A DNA stretch of 64,000 nucleotides from NCBI GenBank assembly GCA_965153355.1, contig OZ231126.1:59334001-59398000 (forward strand), in the 5' to 3' direction. The notes under the pieces are model-generated. The model was not told where the DNA came from. It ran no database searches and saw only the letters and a program-made list of their open reading frames with translations. Below are positions 1-9,710 of this stretch, piece by piece. This DNA is from Flaccisagitta enflata. Lineage: Eukaryota > Chaetognatha > Sagittoidea > Aphragmophora. A program made the translations under genes and the position numbers. Every line of letters begins with the position of its first letter. The stretch's first letter is position 1.

Positions 1-93
1 AAGTCCAAAAATAAAAATCATAAAAAAAGTAAAATGTGACGGACCGACGGACAAAGCGGGGTGTAGAGTCGCGTGCACGAGACTAAAAAAATT
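1..93 (+). mobile_element. HE element, 3' end (subfamily A)
   Basis: The 3' end of a hairpin-ended element runs in from outside the window. It shows the GACGGACCGACGG microsatellite, the box AAAGCGGGGTGTAGAG, a near-perfect stem GTCGCGTGCACGAGAC and the terminal CTAAAAA. One base of the outer arm has changed (CGCGAC to CGAGAC). Confidence 0.75.
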
Positions 94-375
94 TCGGGAG
101 AGCGCCTTGTTTTACTGAGACGTGCAAAGATTTATATTGTCTTCTTCAGTTTTATTTTATCTTTCCTCAATGTTTTAACATCATTTTCTTTTATTTCATC
201 TTTCTTGTAGTCGAGAGAGACAACCTTCAACTCCGTACTCTCCCTGCATTGCATAAAATTATTTAATTACGGTTCTAAGGGTTATGTTCAAATTCTTTTT
301 GATGGTTGATTACATTTCGATTGATGTTGTTGAGTTTAATCAAAAGTCAAAACATAACTGCCCAAGAAACCGAGA

Positions 376-787
376 AACAAGCCCAAGAGGGCAACAGTCG
401 CGTGCGTCTGGAAATGACAAACAAAATGTTAAGAAATGTTGAAATGTTAAGAAATGGTAAGAAATGTTAAAAAATGTTGAAAAATGTTAAGAAATGTTAA
501 GAAATGTTAAAAAATGTTAAGAAATGTAAAAAGATGTTAAAAAATGTTAAAAAATGTTAAAAAATGTTAAAAAATGTTAAAAAATGTTAAAAAATGTTAA
601 AAAATGTTAAAATGCCAAAAATGTCAGAAAAGGTTAGAAAATGTTAAAAAATGTTAAAAACTGCTAAAAAATGCTAAAAAATATAAAAAAATGATAAAAG
701 ACGTCAAAAATTTAAAAACATTACGGGATGGACCGACCGACCAACCGACAGACCAAGGTGTAGAGTTGCGTGCACGCGACTAAAAAA
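376..787 (+). mobile_element. HE element, complete copy, subfamily B
   Basis: Starts AACAAG and folds at once as GCCC-AAGA-GGGC, followed by the S word AGTCGCGTGC. The body is a TTAAAAAATG minisatellite and a GACCGACCAACC tract. It ends with GTTGCG-TGCA-CGCGAC and CTAAAAA. The outer arm of the 3' hairpin (GCACGCGACT) is the exact complement of the 5' S word, while its own inner arm pairs with a T.G wobble. A second B copy lies inverted at 60417-60752. No coding capacity. Confidence 0.85.
421..700 (+). repeat. Minisatellite, ~10-bp unit AAAAAATGTT
   Basis: Over 20 imperfect units of AAATGTTAAA type, drifting towards the right end. It is the internal repeat of the surrounding HE-B element and recurs in the copy at 60417-60752. 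Confidence 0.9.
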
Positions 788-1984
788 CGACGACTGGTAG
801 AAATACGTGGGATTGACGACGATCAAGGCTTCAACATTGAGGAGGAAGTTGCAGCGAAGAAAAGAGGGCAAAACTCACTTAGCTAGGATTCACTTGAATC
901 TGACTGGGCGTAGGCGAAAAAAGAAACTAGTCGAAAACTATTTTATCGCGCACATATGGGCAGGGGTAGTGATATCTCAGTTCAGGCCTCTTGATTCTGG
1001 GGCAGCGAGCAGCGCCGCTTGTCGGCAGGGTAAGAAGGATATCGGCAGGTCCCAGAAGAAGAAGGAGAAGAAGGAGAAGAAGGGGAAGAAGGAAGAAGAA
1101 TACGAAGACGAAGACTTAGTAAAGGGAGAAATGATGATTGAAGAATAGCAATTGAAATCAGCTTTAGGATGATTTGCATATTGCAGTTTTAAGATTACCA
1201 CTCCATTGCAATGTTGCTGATTTGATTTACAGTCAATATGAATTGAAATCATATCTTAAACTAAATCTCAATTTATTGTAAAATAGAGGGAGGAATTCTC
1301 ATGATTACTGTTTAGTTGTCAACATTGTTCTGCGTTTTACCCAGCTTTCCGCATCAGATTCGCACGGATGAAAAAACCTTTAAAAACTTATGTTAAATTT
1401 GAAATACTTCTTCATTTTCCATTATTAGACCTTTAATATTTGACGGGAAGTGGTGAGAAAGTATTGGCTGGACTCATGTCTATATGTGAATTTGTCCACT
1501 GCTTAGTGAATTCTAGTAGCTATATGAGTGTGGTGAGCATGGTAGGCATCATATTGCTGTAGAGTGCGATGGGGGGGCTTCACTTTTCTGGTCAGCAGCT
1601 TAGCAGGATAGAATTTTGCTTCTTGGCAGAAAAGAAGAATCATGAGGCCTGTGACTCAGTTATTTTCAACAAAGGTCAGGGGAAAATAACAGTGAGAAAA
1701 AGTGATTGTGAGGACCCTCGAAAAGTGAAGCAAAAACTTTTTTACAAACCAAAAAATCGAAGGGCAGACCGACAGAAAGACCGTCACTGGCGAATACACA
1801 TAACTTTTTAGATCGAGAGCGTGCGGAAGAGACCCAAAAACAAGTGAAACATTTTGTGAGCAAGAATGAGAGGTGGACGGCTACTGAGTCTGGACTCGTG
1901 AAAGCAAATTGCCGATGAGAAGAGGAAAAGAACCTTCGTTCCACGCCCCCGTCATCAGGGAGGAATCAACGATCTTTTTACTAA
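788..1984. other. No gene recognised
   Basis: A GAAGAA-rich patch at about 1055-1100 gives short open frames on both strands that look like low-complexity artefacts. I see no splice-flanked conserved exon and no repeat with clear ends. Confidence 0.5.
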
Positions 1985-2115
1985 TTTTAGGTGCGACAAA
2001 GCACCTCTTTAACTGGCTGTGTCCGTTGGTCGGTTGGTCGGTCGGTTGGTCTGTCGGGTTACGCATTCGTTTGACGATCTACACGTCGCACCTTATTGGC
2101 CTAATAAGCCTTGTT
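1985..2115 (-). mobile_element. HE element, minimal complete copy, subfamily E
   Basis: Only 131 bp, read on the minus strand. It begins AACAAG, with a possible GGC/GCC stem, then the S word AGGTGCGAC. The body is little more than the GACC/AACC tetranucleotide tract. The 3' hairpin is AGGTGC-TTTGTC-GCACCT followed by CTAAAA. The outer arm GTCGCACCT is the exact complement of S. This is the shortest copy with both ends and shows the minimal plan. A relative lies at 31030-31141. Confidence 0.85.
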
Positions 2116-2169
2116 TTAAGAAGGAGGACGAAAAGGACAAACGGACTGTCAATTGTTGCTTTTTGCATC

Positions 2170-2178
2170 GCTACATGC

Positions 2179-2211
<33 letters not shown>
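2170..2211. repeat. Poly-T run
   Basis: An uninterrupted run of T of about 34 bases with mixed flanks. A short ATTC tetranucleotide run follows at about 2346-2366. Confidence 0.9.
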
Positions 2212-2212
<1 letters not shown>

Positions 2213-2572
2213 TATATGTGCGCTATGATTTCATTTCACAGAATACTTTGGTCGGAAAAAAGTTTTAAGACTTTACAGGCTATCCCTCGGGGCGGGCTTT
2301 TTACAATTCCCTAACATTGTAATTGCTGCGTTCTCGTAAATAAAATTCATTCATTCATTCATTCATTTTAGACGCGCGTACGCGTGCACGCGACTCAATA
2401 ATTTAGTTACCCGTCATGTCGGTCCAACGGTTTACGGACGGTTTTTGCATCACTGCTCCAGCCCAAATTCTTGGTTAGCCTGTTTTATCATTGCGCCTGC
2501 CCACGCATAAGTGCGTTGTGTAGTCATGTATCCGACCTTGTCTCATTTTTTATTTATCTTTAAATCTGCATT

Positions 2573-2573
<1 letters not shown>

Positions 2574-2637
<64 letters not shown>
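2574..2637. repeat. (CT)n microsatellite
   Basis: About 30 nearly pure CT units. A run of 13 C follows at about 2750. Confidence 0.95.
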
Positions 2638-2640
<3 letters not shown>

Positions 2641-2885
2641 AACTCTCTCTCTCTTGTATGTCTTCGTCCCACGAAAGAATCATCTGAGGCGATGTTATTT
2701 TTAGATTTCGGGTTTTCTTTCCACAAAATATTAGCTTTGGATGACCGACCCCCCCCCCCCCAGCGCTCACATTTCCACGCATATCTAACTTGCGCCCTCC
2801 TTGCCTCTTAGACTAGTTGAGTCATAGACATGAGCATATACATGTAAACACACTTGAACATATAAACGTGAACACACAGAAAGAA

Positions 2886-2896
2886 ACACACACGAA

Positions 2897-2988
<92 letters not shown>
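2886..2988. repeat. (CA)n microsatellite
   Basis: A CGCA tract passes into a pure CA tract. Open frames here on both strands (threonine-histidine, cysteine-valine) are repeat translations, not genes. Confidence 0.95.
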
Positions 2989-2990
<2 letters not shown>

Positions 2991-3110
2991 AAACACGCAC
3001 ATTTACTCTCGTATGTAACTTTAAAAAAAAAAATAGCAAAGGGAAAAAAACTAGCTCAAAAAAATTGCAGTGGACTCGTGCGCGAGATACAAAAGAGGGG
3101 GAGGCTTCTT

Positions 3111-3112
<2 letters not shown>

Positions 3113-3183
<71 letters not shown>
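3113..3183. repeat. (CT)n microsatellite
   Basis: About 35 CT units, then a short T run. Confidence 0.95.
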
Positions 3184-3188
<5 letters not shown>

Positions 3189-3356
3189 TTTTTTTTTCTC
3201 TTACTTCCTTTTTGGGCGAATGACCGATGTTCTGTAATTCTGAGGAGTTAATTTCTATGCTTTTAAGTGTCCCCCGAGGCCTACCAATCCCAAACCATTG
3301 TATCCAGCTATCTAAGGCTTGAAATTAGCTCTCTCTGGCCTAAAATGAGCCTCTGT

Positions 3357-3655
3357 CACAGCGCAATCTATAGTAGAAAAACTGGACATTAGTCCCCGGG
3401 AAAAGCCCTGATTCATTGGTAGAGTTAGTTTTAACGGGGGATTTCCCCGGAGAATTTCCCGAGATTAGATTTTGATATTTCTCAGTAAAGCCTGATTCAC
3501 TTTAAAAGATAATTGTAACAGGGGATTCCCCAGGGGATTCCCCAGGATTAAACTTTAATATTTCTCAGTAAAGCACTTCACTTTAAAGAATAATTGTAAC
3601 GGGGATTTACCAGGGGATTCCCCGGGGGATTAATATCACTACAGATTGCGCTGTG
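3357..3655. mobile_element. Short TIR element with internal repeats
   Basis: Left end CACAGCGCAATCTATAGTAG is matched inverted at the right end (ACTACAGATTGCGCTGTG), about 20 bp with one or two changes. Inside, a ~75-bp unit with CCCCGGGGATT and ATATTTCTCAGTAAAGC occurs three times. I could not define a target duplication. Non-coding, about 299 bp. Confidence 0.7.
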
Positions 3656-4192
3656 CAATTATGAATCAAAATTCCTTTCCCCTTCCCCTTATACTTAACC
3701 CTTGCCCCTCGGTGTTATGTAGGATGAGGGCTCCTTTGGGACGGTTGCTCTTCACTACACAAACTACTTGGCCTCACTGAGTGAGTCACTCCATCTTGCA
3801 GAGCAACCGGTACCACTGACCATTTGCAATATTCGAATGACTGGCCGCTTTTGAGGGTCAGAGGACGTCTAGAGGGTCAACGCTATCACGAGTCAAAATG
3901 GTCGAGCGACATCATCATTAGACACGACCATTTATTTGTGATACGATTTTCTTGCCCTCGCTTGATAACCTGAACTTGAGCGTGTGCCAGAATTATCAAA
4001 TGGGCTTTGATGAGAAAAAAAGTTGCCTTTTTATCTAGTAATTTGATTTTTTTTCTGTCTTTTTATTGATTTTCACTTTTTTGATACACGCTACAGTGGA
4101 GCGAAATTTAGATTTCTTTTTCGACCAAGTGATGTTCCCCACTGCTAATGCTACTATTTGCGTTGGACAGAGATAGTTTTAGAACAAGGCCG
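3656..4192. other. Mostly unassigned; decayed GP fragment
   Basis: Around 3720-3845 there is a decayed GP-like end (ACCGGTACCACTGACCATTT). The rest shows no recognisable feature. Confidence 0.45.
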
Positions 4193-4390
4193 GATACACG
4201 GCTACCCCAGTCGCATGCGGGTGGGCAGGAGCCATAATTGAGGTCACTCTATCATTTGGGCAGGAGCAGTGAGGCCAAAAACCGCAAAAACCCAAAAAAA
4301 GTAAAGTATGACAGACCGACAGACGGACCAACGGACCGACGGACCGACGGACCGACAAAGCGGCGTGTAGAGTCGCGTATCACTGAAAAT
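4193..4390 (+). mobile_element. HE element, subfamily A, decayed 3' hairpin
   Basis: The 5' end AACAAGGCCGGATACACGGC folds as GCCG-GATACA-CGGC, followed by S (AGTCGCATGC). The body carries GGGTGGGCAGGAGC, the module GGGCAGGAGCAGTGAGGCC and the GACC/GACG tract. The 3' hairpin has lost most of its outer arm. Confidence 0.75.
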
Positions 4391-4645
4391 AGGAAGCGAA
4401 CCTGATCTCTGTCAGAGCGCTCAAATCCTGTAGTTAGCATTTGCATTTTTTCCCGCGTGAAACGGCAGCTACATATCAATATCATTATTGATTTTTTAAT
4501 GAAAAAAGTGAACTTATGACAAAAGACATCTTAAAATATGTTCTAAGAGGGCAGGGGCGGCTAACAGCAGGAAAACATCTGGGTAAAATCAATTCATTAG
4601 AACTCTGTGAATGTTGAAACATTAATACTACTTTGACTCCATGAG

Positions 4646-4670
4646 ATCACCATCGTCATCATCATCATCG

Positions 4671-4753
<83 letters not shown>

Positions 4754-4774
4754 GTCATTGGCACTCATGATCAC

Positions 4775-4806
<32 letters not shown>

Positions 4807-4984
4807 CTAATATTATCATCATCATCATTATCCACATTATTACCAATTGGTATCATGATCATCACACACACACACACACACACACACATCATCACATCAT
4901 CACACACATCACACTATTACAACATTAACACACATCACATCAATATCACGTTCATACACACATTACGTCACATTACTAATCATT

Positions 4985-5044
<60 letters not shown>

Positions 5045-5066
5045 GTCATCGTCATCATCGTCATAA
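4646..5066. repeat. Compound (ATC)n/(CA)n microsatellite
   Basis: Three ATC-type tracts (about 4650-4755, 4780-4806, 4980-5066) are separated by short spacers and a CA tract at 4862-4888. The long serine, aspartate or histidine frames here are repeat translations. Confidence 0.95.
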
Positions 5067-5284
5067 CCGTCATCACTGTCTAAACGTCGCCCGGAGGCAC
5101 GACCCCCAAAATAGGGGGAAATTTATTGAAAAAGTAGGCGTTCCTTTGGTTGAGGAACGAGTGTTTATCGCGGGCGAGACCAGAGGTCGCCTCTTTCAAA
5201 CGTCGTCGGTTTAATCTCGACCGCGTGCGCGCAGATTTCCGGGCTTTCTGGGTTTCCAAGCGTCTCTATCCCTTTATTCTTTTC

Positions 5285-6582
5285 GGGCAGCGGCCCCAAA
5301 GGGCCGATGTCCTGTAGGACACAGGGGGGAATTTCGAGACGTCCGTCCGTTCGTCCGTCCGTCTTTCCGTCCGTCCCCCCCCCTTGGCCATCAAAGCCTC
5401 AAGTCTGCAGTCTCAGGCGTGATTTTGGCTCTCTGAGCCCTCAAATTAGCCCTTTCAAACCTTAATTTAGCCCTTGAGAGTTCAAATCAGCTCTCCAGAC
5501 CTCATATTGGCCCTCAAAACCTCGAATCAGCCCTCCAGACCTCAAATCCGCCCTCTAGGCTTCAAATCAACTCTTCAGGCCTCAAATTTGTCCTCTAGGC
5601 CTCAAGCCAGCCCCCCAAGCCTCAAATCTGCTACTTTGGACTTAATTCTGCCATCCCAACTTCAAATCCGCCTCAGGACGTCTCGAAATTCACCCCTGTG
5701 TCCTACAGGACATCGGCCCTTTGGGGCCGCTGCCCTGCTCTCACTCCACTATTTCACTTGATCACTCCTACCCTGCTTTCAATATCGAGTGTTACCAGCA
5801 AAACCTTTATTGCGTCTAAAGTATATATTTTTGGAAATTCAGCTAGAATTTGCCAAAAAGCATGTAACCTACCATTTGTTCATGCAAAATTTCAAAGGAC
5901 TGGCTCAAGCCGTTTGGCTTCCACATGATTTTGAATGAAAATGAGATAAACCCCATTAGAGGATTTTTTAAAAAATTGATTAACTGACACTGTGACATTG
6001 AATCATTGTCATTTCTTAACGAATCAAGCAAAAATGGCCAGATTTGTCTTGAAAGAAGGATATTAGTCTCAATTTATGTATCTCTGTAGAAAAAGACCAA
6101 ATATTTGAAATCTATGTGGAAAATCTGAGTTTTCCTTTGAATTTTTGAAGTTTGAGCAGGTTTCAAATAACAACAACTTTATTTCAGCACCAAAATTCTT
6201 AAAGAATGGTGAAAAGCTAAAATGGTACAAATTAAGTGTCAATTATTGACTATACATGACTTATTTGGTCATTCCAGCTCATGATGCGCAAAGTTTATAA
6301 GGATTCATACATATAAAATCGCTCAAAAATATGTTTTTTTGGCAAATTTTACTTACATTTTATCAAATTTCAAAAACATGTGGACGATAAACCGCTAGAC
6401 CCAGCATTATGAAATTTTGCATGAAATAATGGTAAGTAATGTGCTTTCAGACAAAACCAACCAGATTTTCTAAAAATAAATACTTTTGACGCAATAAAGG
6501 TTTTGCTGGTAACACTCGATATTGAAAGCAGGGTAGCAGGGCATCGGGTACCGCTGACCATGTGCGATCCTTGGATGACTAG
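5285..6582. mobile_element. GP element, interrupted by a TA-type insertion
   Basis: The left TIR (from 5285) contains two palindromes in series, GGCCCCAAAGGGCC and GTCCTGTAGGAC. It is mirrored at 5693-5745. Between them are a GTCC tract and at least a dozen imperfect ~21-bp repeats of TCAAATCAGCCCTCCAGACC type. The right TIR continues to CACTTGATCACTCC at 5768, is interrupted by the element at 5771-6533, and resumes at 6536 with GCAGGGCATCGGGTACC to about 6582. The matching outer part of the left end is missing. No transposase. Confidence 0.8.
5771..6533. mobile_element. TIR element with TA duplication, nested in GP
   Basis: The 763-bp element has TIRs that start CCCTGCTTTCAATATCGAGT and are identical for about 46 bp, with similarity decaying over about 135 bp. 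TA lies at 5769-5770 and 6534-6535. The flanks join to restore the GP end seen at 13190 and 19280, which shows insertion and fixes the borders. TA duplication is typical of Tc1/mariner-type non-autonomous elements, but the CCCTGC start is not canonical. No coding capacity. Confidence 0.85.
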
Positions 6583-7532
6583 TTATTCCTTTTCGATTTC
6601 TCAATCCCCTGCTCCTTCATTCTTATTAACTAGGAACTTGGGAATTGTATACAGCTTAATGCATGTCACGTGACCATATCAGCCATGTATAATCGTAAAT
6701 TGTTTACAGAGGCGGTAATGATGGACTGATGGTGTTGGCGTGGGTGCCGAGTGGACCGATGTCGTTATCGTCGTCGTTGCAATGCCTACAATTGATGTCG
6801 TCTTAACTTGAAAATAAGGGGGAGCTTATGAATTGAGTGATAGCTGAGCAAGGGGATTAAGATAATGCCGCTCTGATGCCTTCGCAAGGCCAAGGGTTGT
6901 CGATGGGTATGATGCCCCCTACGGCCTACCTTAACAAGAGAGCGTTAAGAAGACAGCGGGTGGGCAGGCAGTGATAAAATAGGCAAAGCAAGCATTTGAG
7001 AAGAGGCTTCGTTGCAAAAACTGCCCTTGATTTAGGGCTTAAATGCTGAAAAAGCAATGTGTAACCGATGGACAAATGAACCGACAAACTAACGGACCAA
7101 TAGACCGAGAGACCAACGGATGGATCAACCAACCATTAAGCCGCACGCACACCCTAGTTTACCCCTTGGCCAATTGCGCCAAACACAGCGGAAATTCATT
7201 AGTTTGAACCTGACTTGCTGTACCTTATCATCAACCCATTAAGAAATAAATATCTCAATTCTATTTTCAAAACCAGTACTTTAGTTAGGTCCTTTCGTCA
7301 TTCGGTCAGTCGGTCGTTGCATTCTTTCTGAATCTGTTCTTTTTATGACTTGGCAAAGCAACGGTCATCTTTCAATCAGAAAGCTGAAGCTTTATCACGA
7401 TTCATTTGTTAACGTCCCATGTTTCCGTCTCATTTGTTTTCGATAATAAGCCATCCCTGCGACTCCCTCCCCCAGACCCACTCCCACCCTCATTTGTCGT
7501 TGTCGTGTATCATCTCTATCTCTAGTCTTTGC
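6583..7532. other. Decayed copy of the TACAGTAGATGTCGTC element; otherwise unassigned
   Basis: Between about 6788 and 6935 there are remnants of the element at 19578, 21307 and 62620: GATGTCGTCTTAACTTG near the left, and GATGGGTATGATGCCCCCTA near the right. A CCGA-rich stretch at 7065-7125 may be an old HE body. Nothing coding recognised. Confidence 0.45.
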
Positions 7533-7595
<63 letters not shown>

Positions 7596-7621
7596 TCTCT
7601 TTCTCTCTCTCTCTCTCTCTC
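7533..7621. repeat. (CT)n microsatellite
   Basis: About 45 CT units, interrupted by a few TTTC units. Confidence 0.95.
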
Positions 7622-7794
7622 TCACACATCTTCTGACATAAAGCAGAGGATGCCTTGCGCAGTCTCAACAGAATTTCTGTGTCAACGGTGCTGTCCTAGA
7701 TAGAGAGGAGCGGTTAGGGGAATTGATGAACAGTAGCCGTCAACAACATCGGAAAAGAGCATGGACGCAATCTGCTGTCGAACTCTGAAATTTA

Positions 7795-8371
7795 ATAGTC
7801 GCAAAAGCGTTAGATGGTCAGCGGTACCCGTTGCCCCTATGTGAGTGTATGTTGGTGTGAGGTGGTTAGAGGGGCAGCGGCCCCGAAGGGGCCGATGACC
7901 TATGCTGTTTTTATTTGGGCCTCAAGGATGGCATAAGGGCCTGGAGGCTGGAATTGGGGCCTTGAGGCTTGGATTAGTGCCTTGAGGCTGGGATTTGAGC
8001 TTCGAGGCTGGGACTTCAGCTTCAAGGCTGAAATTTTAGCTTCGAGGCTGGGATTTGAGCTTTGAGGTTGGGATTTGAACTTCGAGGCTAGGATTTGAGC
8101 TTCAAGGCTGGGATTTGTGCCTTGAGACTGGGATTTGAGCCAAAGGGCTGGGATCTGAGCCTCGAGGCTGGGATTTTAGCCTGGAGACTGAGATTTGAGC
8201 CTCAAGGCTGGGATTTGAGCTTCAAAGCGGGGATTTGAGCCTCGAAGCTAGGATTTGGGTCTCGAGACTAGGATTTGGGCCTTGTGGGGGGGGGACGGAG
8301 GAGAAGAAGAAGAAGGAGAAGAAGAAGAAATTTCCCCTATGTGTGCAAGCATAGGTCATCGGCCCCCGCTG
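7795..8371. mobile_element. GP element, second subfamily
   Basis: The left end AATAGTCGCAAAAGCG leads to GGTCAGCGGTACCCG and to the palindrome GGCCCCGAAGGGGCC (7879-7893). The core is about 17 imperfect 21-bp units of GAGGCTGGGATTTGAGCTTC type. The right TIR (AGCATAGGTCATCGGCCCC, about 8345) breaks off at CCGCTG, where an HE-C element begins. Confidence 0.75.
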
Positions 8372-8602
8372 GGGTCACAATATCGTTGCGGACGGGTGGG
8401 CTGGGGCAGCCAACCCCCAGCCTCACCCCAACCCCCTTCCCACACACTAATATACACCCACATGCATTCAATGACAACTGCAGCATTGTAAATGCGCGTT
8501 TCTTGCGTTTTCAACTCGAGCGTGACGGACCGACCGACGCACCGACCGACGGACGGACGACGGACAAAGCCTCTTATAGAGTTGCGTGTCCGTAACTAAA
8601 AA
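8372..8602 (+). mobile_element. HE element, subfamily C, 5' end lost
   Basis: Begins inside the 5' hairpin (GGGTCACAATATCGTTGC), with S = GTTGCGGAC, then GGGTGGGCTGGGGC, a C-subfamily body and the GACC/GACG tract. The 3' end is TCTTATAGAGTTGCG-TGTC-CGTAAC then CTAAAAA. It abuts the broken right end of the GP element. Confidence 0.75.
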
Positions 8603-9467
8603 TGCAAATGGTGATTGGAACTGACCGACGGACGTATGAAAACAAACCGACGAACAAGGTAACGCGTAGAAACGCGAAGACGGCGTAGTAACGTAGCCGT
8701 GGCTGCGTGTATATGACCGAGAGAATTGATGATTTAATTAATTATTCATGAATCTTCGTGATCAAACGCTTCGCATCTCGGTGAAAGAACCGTATTTTTT
8801 GGTTTGCTTTCCATTCTCTTTTTTTTTTCTCTTTAATGAACTAAAGCTATCTTATTTTATGTACAACAGTAAAATGTGAGGTCTTCAAATTTCAGCAATC
8901 ATTTTGTATGTATTTATCGCTAATAATTTGGGTTTTTGGGTCAGCAAACGTTTGAATACTGTTCAAAAGTATTAAGAAAACCATAAGATGCTTTCATAAA
9001 GACACTGTCATTTTGTATGTCAGTGTGTCTGTCTCCAAGCACTTCACCCAGAGAAACGATAAAAGACGAGCATTACTCTAGCTTTTCTTAAAACATAGTG
9101 CTTCACCTTTGATTACAATTTATGTTTCATGATGAGCAAACATCTTGCTATGCAGCCACAGGTGAGCCCAGAGTTTTCTACAAGCCTAAGTAACTAAATC
9201 TACAAAAAAAAGTTTCATCAACAGCTAAATTGCTCTGGGTTTGATTACGGTTAACGCATAAAATAGAGCTGGCTAGAATACGACCAAATCACTGTTATGG
9301 GATCAATGACAACTTATCGATGCCGATGGAGAAATGAATCTGGTGATCAAGTGTTATCTCAATTTCATCGCTGAACTGCATTCATGTCAGTTCACAATTT
9401 GCCAATAAAACCACAAAGCCATGTCTTGTCAGTAAGAGTTATCTCATTTTTTCCAGTTGGCAAATAA
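8603..9467. other. No feature recognised
   Basis: Ordinary AT-rich sequence with one possible microsatellite remnant. No conserved exon or repeat ends seen. Confidence 0.4.
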
Positions 9468-9675
9468 AACAAGTGACGCGCAATATCGTCGCAGACGGGT
9501 CGGCAGGGGCATACAACCCCCATCCACGCCCTCGCCCACCCCACCCACACCCTCGCCCACCCCATACACACTCACGAGCACAGACGAGTTCAGCTGCAGC
9601 ATTAAAAATGCGCGTTTTCGCACTTTTCAACTCGGACCAACGGACCAACGGACGGACAAAGCCTCTTGTAGAGTA
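9468..9675 (+). mobile_element. HE element, subfamily C, 3' end replaced
   Basis: Starts AACAAGTGACGCGCAATATC and keeps S (GTCGCAGAC), the CCCACCCC-rich body and the GACC tract up to CAAAGCCTCTTGTAGAG. There the 3' hairpin is missing and the outer end of a GP element begins a few bases later, so the GP insertion probably broke this copy. Confidence 0.7.
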
Positions 9676-9710
9676 TATAAACTAGTCATCCAAGGATCGC
9701 ACATGGTCAG

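Noticed and set aside
807-1148. Possible basic protein of 113 codons
   Set aside because: The C-terminal half is a GAAGAA low-complexity tract and the N-terminal half has no recognisable similarity.
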